DNA of 64,000 nt. Source: Rhodospirillales bacterium (lineage in GTDB: Bacteria > Pseudomonadota > Alphaproteobacteria > SMXQ01). Shown one piece after another: positions 8,904-18,736 of the stretch. A program made the translations under genes and the position numbers. The stretch spans positions 62,001 through 126,000 of the forward strand of contig JABIXC010000003.1 of the NCBI GenBank assembly GCA_018666775.1. The letters run 5' to 3'. The notes under the pieces were generated by a model that did not search any database, had not been told where the DNA came from, and was given only the letters and a program-made list of their open reading frames with translations. The stretch's first letter is position 1, and each line of letters starts with the position of its first letter.

Positions 8904-11177
8904 ATGTCAGACGATTCGGACCGGGTTTTGGATCAGGAGGCGCTTGCCTTCCACATGCAAGGGCGCCCAGGAAAAATTGAAATTACCCCAACCAAGCCGC
9001 TGGTCACCCAGCGTGACCTGTCCCTTGCCTATTCCCCGGGGGTCGCTGCACCCTGTCTTGCCATTGCTGAAGACCCCTCTAAAGCGTTCGATTACACGGC
9101 ACGGGGCAATATGGTCGCGGTCATTACAAACGGCACCGCAGTTTTAGGGCTTGGCAATCTGGGCGCGCTGGCATCAAAACCGGTCATGGAGGGTAAATCC
9201 GTCCTGTTCAAACGGTTTGCCGATATCGATGCCATCGATCTTGAACTCGACACCACCGATGTTGATGAGTTCGTCAATGCGGTGCGTTATTTGGGCCCCA
9301 GTTTCGGCGGCATCAACCTTGAAGATATCAAAGCACCGGAATGTTTCATTATTGAACAGCGCCTGCGCGAAATTATGGATATTCCAGTGTTTCACGATGA
9401 CCAGCACGGCACTGCGATCATCGCCGCAGCCGGGCTTTTAAATGCGCTGGATGTAACGGGACGCAACATCAAAAACATCAAGATGGTGGTGAACGGGGCA
9501 GGGGCCGGTGCCATTGCCTGCGTTGAACTGGCAAAAAGCATCGGGGTGCCCCATGAAAACGTCATCATGTGCGATACCGCAGGGGTTATTTATCAGGGCC
9601 GCGAAGAACGCATGAACCAATGGAAATCTGCCCATGCGGTCCCCACCAAAGCGCGCACCCTGGCTGATGCCATGAAAGGGGCCGATGTGTTTTTTGGTCT
9701 TTCCGTCAAGGGCGCCGTCAGCGCAGACATGGTCAAATCCATGGGCAAAAAACCCATCATCTTTGCCATGGCCAACCCGGACCCCGAAATCAAACCCGAA
9801 GAAGCCCGTGCCGTCCGCCCCGATGCCATCATTGCAACAGGACGGTCCGATTACCCCAATCAGGTCAACAACGTCCTGGGCTTTCCCTATATTTTCCGTG
9901 GTGCGCTGGATGTCCGGGCCCGGGCCATCAACGATGAAATGAAAGTTGCCGCCGCCCATGCGCTGGCAGCCCTTGCCCGTGAAGATGTCCCCGATGAAGT
10001 ATCCACCGCCTATCAGGGTGCTGAAATGCGCTATGGCCCTGAATATCTGATTCCGGTGCCTTTCGATCCCCGCCTGATTTCAGCCATTTCCCCCGCCGTG
10101 GCACAGGCCGCCATGGATACGGGTGTTGCAGAGCTGCCCATTGAGGACATGGCGGAATACAAAACCCGGCTTTCAGGAAGGCTGGACCCCACAGCGGACG
10201 CACTTCATCTGATTTCGCGCGAAGTCCGCGCAAATCCGCGCCGCGTGGTGTTTGCAGAAGGCGAAGAAGAAAAAGCCATTCGCGCCGCAGCCGCCTTTAA
10301 GGCAACGGGCTATGGCACGCCAATCCTGGTCGGCTATGAAGACAGAATTTTGGAAACCATGAAACGCCTTGGCATTGCCAACGCACAAGATTTTGAAATT
10401 TCCAATGCCGGAAAATTAAATCGCTCCAAGGAATTTACCGATTTTATGTTTGAACGGCTGGCACGCCGCGGCATGCTGTATCGCGATTGCCAGCGTTTGG
10501 TTAATCAAGATCGCAATATTTTTGCCGCCTGTATGGTTGCCCATGGTGATGCCGATGCCATGGTAACCGGCCTGACGCGATCCTCATTTGTGTGCCTGAA
10601 CGATGTCCGCCGAGTTTTGGACCCGCGCCCGGGTGAGCGCGTGTTCGGACTGACCATGCTGATTACCCCCGGGCGCACCGTTTTCATCGCCGACACCTCC
10701 GTTCATGAAGTGCCCAATCAGGTAGAACTGGCTGATATCGCCATGCAAGCCGCCGCCAAGGCGCGCCAATTGGGACACACGCCAAGGGTTGCGTTGTTGT
10801 CTTTTTCAACGTTTGGTGAGCCCCTTCGCGACAACGGTAAACGCATCCGCGAAGCGGTGGATATTCTGGACAGTCGCAAGGTTGATTTTGAATATGATGG
10901 GGAAATGGCCGCAGACGTGGCGCTTGATCCGGAATTGATGCGCCAGCATTATCCCTTCTGCCGTCTATCAGGACCCGCCAACATCTTGATTATGCCGGCC
11001 CTTGATCCTGCCAATATTTCATCAAAATTGATGCAGGAACTGGGCGGCGGTACAGTGATTGGGCCGTTGTTGTTGGGCCTGGAAAAACCGGCCCAGATTG
11101 TCCAAATGGGAACAACCGTTTCCCAAATGGTGACCTTGGCTGCCCTTGGGGTTCACGAATCCCTCCACAACGACTAG
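8904..11177 (+). CDS. maeB: NADP-dependent malic enzyme with C-terminal phosphotransacetylase-like domain
   Basis: Oxidative decarboxylation of malate to pyruvate, supplying NADPH and gluconeogenic or acetyl-CoA precursors. The 757-residue protein has the long MaeB layout. A malic domain carries YSPGVAAP (from Tyr43), [13 protein letters not shown] (136-148) and HDDQHGTA (164-171). A Rossmann domain carries NGAGAGA (197-203). From about residue 430 there is a phosphate acetyl/butyryltransferase-like domain, which in this family is regulatory (acetyl-CoA sensing) rather than catalytic. ATG follows AAGGGAG by 4-5 bases. It lies divergent from mutS across 197 bases and is followed by phoR after 36 bases. 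Confidence 0.95.
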   Translation: MSDDSDRVLDQEALAFHMQGRPGKIEITPTKPLVTQRDLSLAYSPGVAAPCLAIAEDPSKAFDYTARGNMVAVITNGTAVLGLGNLGALASKPVMEGKSVLFKRFADIDAIDLELDTTDVDEFVNAVRYLGPSFGGINLEDIKAPECFIIEQRLREIMDIPVFHDDQHGTAIIAAAGLLNALDVTGRNIKNIKMVVNGAGAGAIACVELAKSIGVPHENVIMCDTAGVIYQGREERMNQWKSAHAVPTKARTLADAMKGADVFFGLSVKGAVSADMVKSMGKKPIIFAMANPDPEIKPEEARAVRPDAIIATGRSDYPNQVNNVLGFPYIFRGALDVRARAINDEMKVAAAHALAALAREDVPDEVSTAYQGAEMRYGPEYLIPVPFDPRLISAISPAVAQAAMDTGVAELPIEDMAEYKTRLSGRLDPTADALHLISREVRANPRRVVFAEGEEEKAIRAAAAFKATGYGTPILVGYEDRILETMKRLGIANAQDFEISNAGKLNRSKEFTDFMFERLARRGMLYRDCQRLVNQDRNIFAACMVAHGDADAMVTGLTRSSFVCLNDVRRVLDPRPGERVFGLTMLITPGRTVFIADTSVHEVPNQVELADIAMQAAAKARQLGHTPRVALLSFSTFGEPLRDNGKRIREAVDILDSRKVDFEYDGEMAADVALDPELMRQHYPFCRLSGPANILIMPALDPANISSKLMQELGGGTVIGPLLLGLEKPAQIVQMGTTVSQMVTLAALGVHESLHND

Positions 11178-11213
11178 GCACCAGTTTACAAAACAGGAGT
11201 GCTTTTCCAAATC

Positions 11214-12620
11214 ATGGCAAGACGCACACCTTCTCTTACAAAGCTTTTACCGGCAGCGCTTGTTTTTGCAGCCCCGGGATGGGCCGTTCTGGCCGTCCTT
11301 GGCCTGGGCGGATTCCTCACACCTTTTTTGGCACTTATGGCGGCAGGCGCATGTTTTTTAATCGCGGCCTTGATTGCAGCGCCCATCGTTGGTGATCTTG
11401 ATGCTTTGGCCGAATATGGCGATGCATTGGCGCGCAATACCTTGCCGCCTGAGCCCGCGCTTTCGGGCTGGAGCGATAGCGCAGAACTGGCCGCCCGGTT
11501 CAGAAGAATTGCCCGCGAATGGCAACGCAACGCGCAATCTTTAAAAGGTGGCACCATTTCCAGCCAAACGGTTTTCGACAGCCTGCCCCAGCCGTTGCTG
11601 CTACTGGATCAGGACCGAAAAGTATTACAGGCAAACCGCACGGCACGAACCTTAATTGGCACAGACCCAACAGGCACCGATCTTGCCGGGGCCATTCGTG
11701 ATCCAGCCGTTCTGGCGCTGGCCGATGATGTCCTTGCTGGACAAGAGATAGAAGCCGTCAGCCTGACCCTGCAAGGGGCCACGAAAATGTATTTTTCTGT
11801 CCATATCGTGCCGCTGAGTTCCCAAACCGAAACACCCACCGACAAAACCGAAATACCCCATGGTGGGGCGGCGGCACTTGTGGTGCTTTATGATCTGACT
11901 GAGCGCCGCATGGCCGAACAAATGCATGTCGATTTTATTGCCAATGCCAGCCACGAACTCCGCACGCCACTGGCATCTCTTGTTGGTTTTATTGAAACCC
12001 TGCGCGGCCCGGCGCGCTCGGATGAAGACGCACAGGAAAAATTCTTGGGCCTGATGGCATCCCAGGCCAGCCGCATGGGCCGATTGGTGGAAGACCTTTT
12101 GTCCCTGTCTGCCATTGAATTGGCCGAACACACCCAACCCAGTGACCGTGTCGATCTATCTGAAATCCTTGGCGATATCGCGGAAGGGCTGAAACTGGAA
12201 GCAGAAACAAAAGACATGGTCTTGGTGCAGGATTTTGCGCCGGACCTGCCAAAAATTGTTGGGGACAAAGACCAGTTGACCCAGCTGTTCCAAAACCTGA
12301 TCGACAATGCCATTAAATATGGCGCGCCCAAAAGCGACGTCAAAATTCATGCCCATCCCATAACGGGTGCCCAGAGCGGGTATGTGCAAATTGATGTCAT
12401 CGATCAAGGAGACGGCATTGGCACAGAACACCTGCCACGCCTGACGGAGCGCTTTTACCGGGCCGATGCCGCCCGTTCACGGGCGATTGGTGGCACCGGG
12501 CTTGGCTTGGCAATCGTCAAACACATCACAACGCGCCACCGGGGCACCCTTGATATTTCCAGCGCGCCAAACAAAGGCAGCACCTTTTCCGTCCGTTTGC
12601 CGATAAATTTGGAAAAATAG
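11214..12620 (+). CDS. phoR: Phosphate regulon sensor histidine kinase PhoR
   Basis: Membrane sensor kinase that phosphorylates PhoB under phosphate limitation and is held inactive by the Pst transporter and PhoU when phosphate is plentiful. From the chosen ATG it has 468 residues. Two hydrophobic segments lie at about residues 14-35 and 37-58, a PAS-like region at about 115-235, the H-box NASHELRTPLASL with phosphoacceptor His247, an N-box (NLIDNAIKYG), G-boxes (DQGDGIG and GGTGLGLAIVKH) and the F region (ERFYR). A GTG at 11199 is in frame, but it overlaps the AGGAG itself, so the ATG at 11214 is preferred although its spacing is long. It is placed just before the pst genes; pstS has its own Pho box. 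Confidence 0.94.
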   Translation: MARRTPSLTKLLPAALVFAAPGWAVLAVLGLGGFLTPFLALMAAGACFLIAALIAAPIVGDLDALAEYGDALARNTLPPEPALSGWSDSAELAARFRRIAREWQRNAQSLKGGTISSQTVFDSLPQPLLLLDQDRKVLQANRTARTLIGTDPTGTDLAGAIRDPAVLALADDVLAGQEIEAVSLTLQGATKMYFSVHIVPLSSQTETPTDKTEIPHGGAAALVVLYDLTERRMAEQMHVDFIANASHELRTPLASLVGFIETLRGPARSDEDAQEKFLGLMASQASRMGRLVEDLLSLSAIELAEHTQPSDRVDLSEILGDIAEGLKLEAETKDMVLVQDFAPDLPKIVGDKDQLTQLFQNLIDNAIKYGAPKSDVKIHAHPITGAQSGYVQIDVIDQGDGIGTEHLPRLTERFYRADAARSRAIGGTGLGLAIVKHITTRHRGTLDISSAPNKGSTFSVRLPINLEK

Positions 12621-12626
12621 CCCTCC

Positions 12627-12644
12627 CTGTAACATTGCTGTCAC
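12627..12644 (+). promoter_or_regulatory. Pho box (PhoB binding site) upstream of pstS
   Basis: CTGTAACATTGCTGTCAC consists of two 7-base half sites, CTGTAAC and CTGTCAC, separated by 4 bases. This is the 11-base periodic direct repeat that PhoB recognises. It lies just after the phoR stop and 50 bases before the pstS ATG, in the position expected for a PhoB-activated promoter replacing the -35 element. A TATTATCT-like stretch at 12652-12659 could serve as the -10. Confidence 0.85.
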
Positions 12645-12693
12645 GGTCTTGTATTATCTCTATCTCCATAGATTGATATGGAGTGATCAGAAG

Positions 12694-13755
12694 ATGTCAT
12701 TTGGAAATTTAACCGCCGCAGCCGCTACCACAGCCACTGTCGCTTTCATTGGCCTTGCCGTTTTTGCCGGCACTGCAGTGGCGCGGGATCAAATTCATAT
12801 TGTTGGATCATCCACCGTTTTTCCCTTTTCCGCGAAAGTCGCTGAACAGTTTGGTAAAACGACAAAATTCAAGACCCCCGTTGTTGAAAGCACCGGATCG
12901 GGTGGGGGGTTGAAATTATTTTGTGCTGGCGTTGGCGTTCGCCACCCAGACATCACGAATTCTTCACGACGCATCAAACAATCCGAAGTGAAACGCTGCG
13001 GCAAAAATGGCGTGAACGCCATTACGGAAGTTAAAATTGGTTTTGATGGCATTGTTATTGCCAATGCGCGCAAGGGAAAGCCCATGGCGCTGAGCTTGAA
13101 ACAGATTTTCATGGCCCTTGCCAAAGACGTCCCCATTAAGGGCAAGCTCACAAAAAACCCGTATAAAACCTGGAATCAAATCAACCCTGCCTTGCCCGCA
13201 ACCCGGATTGAGATTTTAGGGCCGCCGCCCACATCAGGCACGCGGGATGCCTTTGTTGAACTGGCAATGGAAGGGGGCGCAAAGACATTCCCATCGCTTG
13301 CTTTCCTTCGCAAAAAAAATAAACGGGCCTTCAAAAATGTCGCCCATACCCTTCGCGAAGATGGTGCCTTTATTGAAGCCGGTGAAAATGACAACTTGAT
13401 CGTCCAGAAATTAGAAGCCAATCCGGCTGCCCTTGGCATTTTCGGGTTCAGCTTTCTGGACCAGAACCGGGACAAGGTTCGCGGCAACACCATCGGTGGC
13501 GTGACCCCAAGTTTTGAAAACATTGCCGATGGTAAATATTCCATTTCACGGTCGCTCTATTTTTACGTCAAAGTAGCCCATGTTGGAAAAATTCCGGGCA
13601 TCAAGGCGTTTATAAAACAGTTCACATCCGCCAAAGCCTGGGGCGATACCGGCTATCTGACAGACAAAGGCTTGATTCCCCTGTCCAGAAAAGGGCGGCG
13701 CAAAATGGCAAAGGATGCCCGCGCGATGAAACCGCTTTCCATCAAAGGCAACTAG
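12694..13755 (+). CDS. pstS: Periplasmic phosphate-binding protein PstS
   Basis: High-affinity phosphate receptor of the PstSCAB ABC transporter. The start was set at the ATG at 12694, with GGAG 10 bases upstream. An upstream in-frame ATG would add an unlikely polar peptide running over the promoter region. From this start a Sec signal peptide ends near residue 30 (AGTAVA before RDQ), followed by mature sequence starting IHIVGSSTVFPFS. Phosphate-binding loops are visible as GSSTV, STGSGGG and PTSGTRDAF. The mature protein is about 323 residues, normal for the family. First gene of the PhoB-controlled operon; pstC follows after 16 bases. Confidence 0.95.
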   Translation: MSFGNLTAAAATTATVAFIGLAVFAGTAVARDQIHIVGSSTVFPFSAKVAEQFGKTTKFKTPVVESTGSGGGLKLFCAGVGVRHPDITNSSRRIKQSEVKRCGKNGVNAITEVKIGFDGIVIANARKGKPMALSLKQIFMALAKDVPIKGKLTKNPYKTWNQINPALPATRIEILGPPPTSGTRDAFVELAMEGGAKTFPSLAFLRKKNKRAFKNVAHTLREDGAFIEAGENDNLIVQKLEANPAALGIFGFSFLDQNRDKVRGNTIGGVTPSFENIADGKYSISRSLYFYVKVAHVGKIPGIKAFIKQFTSAKAWGDTGYLTDKGLIPLSRKGRRKMAKDARAMKPLSIKGN

Positions 13756-13771
13756 AGAAGGCATCGCATTC

Positions 13772-15151
13772 ATGAATGCAGCCACCTTAACTGGCACAAT
13801 TTTACTTCTGGCAATGGCCGGATTTTACATGGGACGCGCACGTTCGCTGCAAACAGCGGGGGGTGATGCCAAAAAATTGCATTCCCTGCCGGGCTATCAC
13901 GGCACCTATGTGGCATTTTGGGCCGGGCTGCCCGCACTTGGCATTTTGGGGCTTTGGGTGGGCATTGAGCCCTTTATTATCAAGCAGTTAGTGATTAGTG
14001 GCCTGCCTGCGGATATGCAGACGTTGCCTCAAAACCGTTTGGCGCTTTTGTATAATGACATCCAGAATATCGCTGTCGGAGCATCTAGCAGCAAGCCCGA
14101 TGCCGTTTTGCGTGGTGCAGCCGATCATTATTCAACCCTTCGCGCCACCGGCATCATGGCCATAAGTGCGCTGACATTGGGCATGGGTGCTATTGGCCTC
14201 GCCATCACACGGGCACGCATTGCCCCAGCATTGCGGACCCGCCCGCGGGTTGAACGGCTGATCATGGTCTTGCTGATTATCAGTTCTACGCTGGCGGTGT
14301 TCACCACCATTGGCATTGTGCTCAGTTTAATTTTCGAATCCCTGCGCTTTTTTGAACACGTGTCTCTCAATGAATTTCTGTTTGGCCTGCAATGGTCCCC
14401 TCAAACGGCGATGCGCGCCGATCAGGTGGGCTCCAGTGGCAGTTTTGGTGCCGTGCCTGTGTTCACGGGGACCTTGTTGATCACCGCCATTGCCATGTTG
14501 GTGGCAGGCCCCATCGGGTTAATGTCAGCCATTTATATGGCGGAATATGCCAGTCCGACGGCACGGGGCATTCTGAAACCCGCGCTGGAAATTTTGGCAG
14601 GCATTCCAACGGTCGTGTTCGGATTTTTTGCCGCCCTGACCGTGGCCCCTGCCATCCGGGATGCGGGGGCATCCTTGGGGTTAAGTGTCGCATCGGAAAG
14701 TGCGCTGGCGGCCGGGGTGGTCATGGGCATCATGATTATCCCCTTTGTGTCTTCGCTGTCCGATGATGTGATTAACGCCGTGCCCCAATCCTTGCGCGAT
14801 GGTTCTTACGCCATTGGTGCCACCCGATCTGAAACCATCAAAAAGGTCATTATCCCCGCTGCCTTGCCGGGCATTGTGGGATCGTTCCTTTTGGCCATAT
14901 CCCGGGCCATTGGCGAAACCATGATCGTTGTCATGGCCGCTGGTCTGGCCGCAAAGCTGACGGCCAACCCCTTGGAGGCCGTGACCACGGTCACGGTCCA
15001 GATTGTGACGTTATTGGTCGGTGATCAGGAATTTGATTCGCCAAAAACCCTGGCAGCCTTTGCCCTTGGGTTGGCCCTGTTTTGCATCACGCTAGCGCTT
15101 AATCTGATTGCGCTGAAGATTGTGCGTAAATACCGGGAGGAATACGAATGA
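13772..15151 (+). CDS. pstC: Phosphate ABC transporter permease PstC
   Basis: Inner-membrane permease subunit of the phosphate transporter. At 459 residues it is longer than the ~320-residue enterobacterial form. The first ~180 residues hold extra hydrophobic segments (about 5-20, 48-68 and 147-167) and a soluble loop, before the conserved permease core begins near residue 185. The core contains the binding-protein-dependent permease (EAA-like) loop around SLRDGSYAIGATRSETIKKV. Long PstC forms are common in alphaproteobacteria. The gene overlaps pstA by 4 bases (ATGA), implying translational coupling. Confidence 0.94.
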   Translation: MNAATLTGTILLLAMAGFYMGRARSLQTAGGDAKKLHSLPGYHGTYVAFWAGLPALGILGLWVGIEPFIIKQLVISGLPADMQTLPQNRLALLYNDIQNIAVGASSSKPDAVLRGAADHYSTLRATGIMAISALTLGMGAIGLAITRARIAPALRTRPRVERLIMVLLIISSTLAVFTTIGIVLSLIFESLRFFEHVSLNEFLFGLQWSPQTAMRADQVGSSGSFGAVPVFTGTLLITAIAMLVAGPIGLMSAIYMAEYASPTARGILKPALEILAGIPTVVFGFFAALTVAPAIRDAGASLGLSVASESALAAGVVMGIMIIPFVSSLSDDVINAVPQSLRDGSYAIGATRSETIKKVIIPAALPGIVGSFLLAISRAIGETMIVVMAAGLAAKLTANPLEAVTTVTVQIVTLLVGDQEFDSPKTLAAFALGLALFCITLALNLIALKIVRKYREEYE

Positions 15152-16401
15152 GTAATCTTTCCAAACGCCACGCATCTGAAAAGCGCTTTCGCATTTACGG
15201 TATTGCCGCCATTGGGGCTGCCGTCTTGGCGATGGTGGTTTTGATCGGCACCATTACGGTGCGCGCCATTCCGGCGTTCGTCACCACAGAAATCAGTATG
15301 GATGTTTTCTTTGATCCTGAAATCATTGATCCTGAGAAAACCGGCAAACGCGAAGAATGGCTTCAGGCCGATTACAACGCCATGGTTTTACAGTCCCTGC
15401 GAAAAATCTTCCCCCGTGTGCGCAACCGCCGTGACCGGCGAAATCTTTTAAGGATCATGAGTTCCGGCGGCGGCGATCGTTTGCGCAATATGGTGGTGTC
15501 CCAACCCGCCATTATCGGCAAAACAATGACTGTTGCCATGCCCGCATCCGATGACATCGACATGCTGATGAAAGGAAAAATCAGCAGGGATGTGCCAGAA
15601 GATGCCCGCCGCCTTTCCAATAAACAATTGAAATGGCTGGATGCCCTTCAGGCCAAGGGGCACGTTCACACCACCTTTAACACGCAGTTTTTCACCTCAG
15701 GGGATTCCCGTGAACCGGAACTAGCCGGCATCTGGGCCAGCGTCGTTGGTTCGGTGCTGACCCTGACCATCACCTTGCTTTTGTCTTTTCCCCTGGGCGT
15801 TTCAGCGGCCATTTATCTTGAGGAATTTGCGCCTAAAAATCGTTGGACCGATTTAATCGAGGTCAACATCAATAATTTGGCTGCTGTGCCATCCATTGTT
15901 TTTGGCCTTTTAGGTCTTGCGGTTTTCCTCAGTTTCTTTGGATTGCCCCGTTCCGCACCCTTGGTGGGTGGCTTTGTTTTGGCGCTGATGACGTTGCCAA
16001 CCATCATCATTACAGCCAGGGCCGCCATGGGCGCCGTGCCGCCATCCATCCGCGAAGCCGCTGTGGGGCTTGGGGCATCGCCGCTTCAAGTGGTGAGCCA
16101 TCATGTATTGCCGCTGGCCATGCCCGGCATTTTAACCGGGTCCATTATCGGCATGGCCCGGGCCCTTGGTGAAACCGCACCATTGTTAATGATTGGCATG
16201 GTCGCCTTTATCGTTGATATTCCAAAGAGTTTTACAGACACCGCAACCGTATTGCCGGTGCAGGTCTATCTTTGGGCCGACAGTCCGGAACGGGCCTTTG
16301 TTGAAAAAACTGCCGCTGCCACCCTGGTTTTGATTATCTTCCTTATCGCCATGAACGGGCTCGCGGTATACTTACGCAAGAAATTCGAACGCCGCTGGTA
16401 A
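15148..16401 (+). CDS. pstA: Phosphate ABC transporter permease PstA
   Basis: Second permease subunit, 417 residues, against about 295 in the enterobacterial protein. After the first membrane segment (about 17-40) there is a ~150-residue hydrophilic insertion (residues about 41-192) predicted to face the periplasm. The conserved permease core follows, with the cytoplasmic coupling loop around [18 protein letters not shown]. The start codon lies inside the pstC stop (ATGA). The insertion is in frame and free of obvious frameshift, so it is a real domain rather than an artefact; such a region is seen in other alphaproteobacterial PstA proteins. Confidence 0.94.
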   Translation: MSNLSKRHASEKRFRIYGIAAIGAAVLAMVVLIGTITVRAIPAFVTTEISMDVFFDPEIIDPEKTGKREEWLQADYNAMVLQSLRKIFPRVRNRRDRRNLLRIMSSGGGDRLRNMVVSQPAIIGKTMTVAMPASDDIDMLMKGKISRDVPEDARRLSNKQLKWLDALQAKGHVHTTFNTQFFTSGDSREPELAGIWASVVGSVLTLTITLLLSFPLGVSAAIYLEEFAPKNRWTDLIEVNINNLAAVPSIVFGLLGLAVFLSFFGLPRSAPLVGGFVLALMTLPTIIITARAAMGAVPPSIREAAVGLGASPLQVVSHHVLPLAMPGILTGSIIGMARALGETAPLLMIGMVAFIVDIPKSFTDTATVLPVQVYLWADSPERAFVEKTAAATLVLIIFLIAMNGLAVYLRKKFERRW

Positions 16402-16415
16402 ATCAAGAGGACCCC

Positions 16416-17243
16416 ATGCCCAACACAACAACACCCATTTCCATGACCGGCCCCTCTGTCAAAGCGGCCCCCAATGGCGCGCCCGGACCTGTAAAACTGG
16501 AAACCCGTGGACTGGATGTTTTTTACGGCGATAAACAGGCGTTGTTTTCCGTGGACCTCGCCATGCCCGAACATGAAATCACGGCATTGATCGGCCCGTC
16601 GGGTTGCGGAAAATCCACCTTTTTGCGTTGCCTCAATCGCATGAATGACACCATTGCCACCTGCGCCATCAGCGGCGAAGTTCTGGTCGATGGCCAAAAT
16701 ATTTATGATCGCGAACTGGATGTGGTGGAGTTACGCCAACGCATTGGCATGGTCTTTCAAAAACCCAACCCCTTCCCCAAATCCATTTATGAAAATGTTG
16801 CCTATGGGCCACGCATTCATGGTTTTGCTGCATCCAAAAGCGAATTGGATGAAATTGTCTTTACCTGTCTTGAAAAAACAGGGTTACTGGAAGAAGTTCG
16901 TGACCGATTGGATGCCACCGGAACATCGCTGTCGGGCGGCCAACAACAGCGCCTTTGTATTGCCCGTGCGATTGCCGTCAATCCTGATATCATTTTGATG
17001 GATGAACCCTGTTCGGCGCTGGACCCAATAGCAACGGCACGTATTGAAGAATTGATGGAAGACTTGCGGGGGAATTACACCATCGTCATCGTCACCCATA
17101 ACATGCAACAAGCCGCACGCGTTTCCCAACATACGGCTTTCTTCCATCTTGGACATCTGGTGGAATGGGGAGACACTGAACAGATTTTTACAAGCCCTGC
17201 CCAGGAACGGACACAGGGTTATATAACCGGTCGCTACGGCTGA
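16416..17243 (+). CDS. pstB: Phosphate ABC transporter ATP-binding protein PstB
   Basis: ATPase subunit of the phosphate importer, 275 residues. Walker [10 protein letters not shown] is at residues 60-68, the ABC signature LSGGQQQR near residue 170, and Walker B with the D-loop reads [12 protein letters not shown]. The C-terminal ITGRYG ending is typical of PstB. A ~25-residue polar N-terminal tail precedes the domain. ATG follows AAGAGGA by 5-6 bases; pstA ends 14 bases upstream and phoU starts 22 bases downstream. Confidence 0.97.
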   Translation: MPNTTTPISMTGPSVKAAPNGAPGPVKLETRGLDVFYGDKQALFSVDLAMPEHEITALIGPSGCGKSTFLRCLNRMNDTIATCAISGEVLVDGQNIYDRELDVVELRQRIGMVFQKPNPFPKSIYENVAYGPRIHGFAASKSELDEIVFTCLEKTGLLEEVRDRLDATGTSLSGGQQQRLCIARAIAVNPDIILMDEPCSALDPIATARIEELMEDLRGNYTIVIVTHNMQQAARVSQHTAFFHLGHLVEWGDTEQIFTSPAQERTQGYITGRYG

Positions 17244-17265
17244 ACCAGCCATAAGGAAGTTTGCT

Positions 17266-17997
17266 ATGTCTTCAGAACATATCGTCAAATCCTATGATGA
17301 AGAACTGAACCATCTGAATGAAAACATTCTGAAGATGGGTGGATTAGCCGAAGCCCTTTTGGCGTCTGCCATCGAATCAATTTCACAACGCGATCCAGAG
17401 CTTGCCGCCGTCACGGTGCGTGAAGACCGCAAGATTGATGAAATAGAAGCCGAGATTGACCAACAGGTCATCCGTCTTTTGGCGTTGCGCCAGCCCATGG
17501 CCAGAGATTTGCGCAACATTGTCGGCGCATTAAAAATGGCCCCCGACATTGAACGGGTGGGCGATTATGCCGCCAATGTCGCCAAGCGCGCCATTCCCCT
17601 TTGTGATTTCCCCCCAGCCAAATCCATATCCACCGTGCCGCGCATGGGCAAAATCGTCCAGCATATGATCAAGGATGTTTTGGATGCCTTCACCGAAGGC
17701 AACGCCGAAAAAGCCAAGGAAGTCTGGGCGCGCGATGAAGAAGTGGATGATCTGTACGATGGCATGTTCCGAGAACTTTTGACCTATATGATGGAAGACC
17801 CCCGCAATATCACGCCGTGTACCCACCTGATGTTCATTGCCAAGAATATCGAGCGCATCGGCGACCACATCACCAATGTTGCCGAAACCATCTATTACAT
17901 GGTGGAGGGTGAAAGACTGGAAGAATTAAGGCCCAAGGGAGGGGATTCGGCCAGTCTGTTTGTTGTGACCCCGGAAGATTTAAAAAAGCCGGAATAG
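17266..17997 (+). CDS. phoU: Phosphate transport system accessory protein PhoU
   Basis: Negative regulator linking the Pst transporter to PhoR, also implicated in limiting phosphate uptake. It has 243 residues, all helical, with two PhoU repeats visible as matching metal-binding-type segments: PDIERVGDYAANVAKRA in the first half and NIERIGDHITNVAETIYY in the second. ATG follows AAGGAAG. It sits between pstB and phoB, 4 bases before the phoB start, as in other alphaproteobacterial pho operons. Confidence 0.96.
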   Translation: MSSEHIVKSYDEELNHLNENILKMGGLAEALLASAIESISQRDPELAAVTVREDRKIDEIEAEIDQQVIRLLALRQPMARDLRNIVGALKMAPDIERVGDYAANVAKRAIPLCDFPPAKSISTVPRMGKIVQHMIKDVLDAFTEGNAEKAKEVWARDEEVDDLYDGMFRELLTYMMEDPRNITPCTHLMFIAKNIERIGDHITNVAETIYYMVEGERLEELRPKGGDSASLFVVTPEDLKKPE

Positions 17998-18001
17998 GAA
18001 A

Positions 18002-18724
18002 ATGCCAAACGAACACGGGCCAAACAAACAAAGATCCTCTGTCCTTGTCGTCGAAGACGAAGCCGATATCGCTACCTTGATACAATACAATCTGGACAGG
18101 GCCGGTTTTGATGTCACCACGGCCATGGATGGCGAAGAAGCATTGTTGATCACCCGGGAACAGCGTTTTGATCTGATCCTTCTGGACTGGATGCTGCCGC
18201 TGGTTTCGGGCATCGAGATATGTCGCCAATTGCGCCAAAGGCCTGACACCAAAGGCGTCCCCATCATCATGCTGACAGCGCGGGGTGAAGAAAACGCCCG
18301 AATTCAGGGATTAAATGCAGGTGCGGATGACTATGTCACCAAGCCATTTTCGCCCAAGGAACTGATCGCGCGCATCCATGCCGTGCTACGGCGAGCCAAC
18401 CCGACGCTTTCCGAAGACGTTCTAACCTATTTGGACATCACCATGGACACAGGGACACAGCGGGTCACACGCAATGGCACTGCGATTGATTTGCGCCCGG
18501 CGGAATTTAAATTGCTGCATCATTTTATGGGCCAGCCGGGTCGTGTGTTCAGCCGCGAACAATTGCTGGATGCCCTATGGCATGACGAAGGCGAGATCGA
18601 AGCCCGCACCGTTGACGTCCACATTCGGCGGCTGCGCAAGGCACTGAGCATGGATGGAGCTGCACCTGATGTTATTCGCACCGTCCGATCAAGCGGATAC
18701 GCGCTGGATCATCCCCACGCCTAA
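18002..18724 (+). CDS. phoB: Phosphate regulon response regulator PhoB
   Basis: OmpR/PhoB-class transcription factor activated by PhoR, binding Pho boxes such as the one before pstS. The receiver domain has the acidic pocket VEDE (residues 17-20), phosphoacceptor Asp62 (LLDWMLP), Thr in MLTARGEE and Lys in YVTKPF. A winged-helix DNA-binding domain occupies about residues 135-235 (EFKLLHHFM, TVDVHIRRLRK, VRSSGYAL). Total length of 240 residues is normal. It is the last gene of the operon; the convergent ampG gene ends only 12 bases downstream, with no obvious terminator hairpin. Confidence 0.96.
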   Translation: MPNEHGPNKQRSSVLVVEDEADIATLIQYNLDRAGFDVTTAMDGEEALLITREQRFDLILLDWMLPLVSGIEICRQLRQRPDTKGVPIIMLTARGEENARIQGLNAGADDYVTKPFSPKELIARIHAVLRRANPTLSEDVLTYLDITMDTGTQRVTRNGTAIDLRPAEFKLLHHFMGQPGRVFSREQLLDALWHDEGEIEARTVDVHIRRLRKALSMDGAAPDVIRTVRSSGYALDHPHA

Positions 18725-18736
18725 AACGATGGCGCT

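Noticed and set aside
11199-11213. GTG start for phoR
   Set aside because: The GTG is part of the AGGAG-containing ribosome site and has none of its own upstream.
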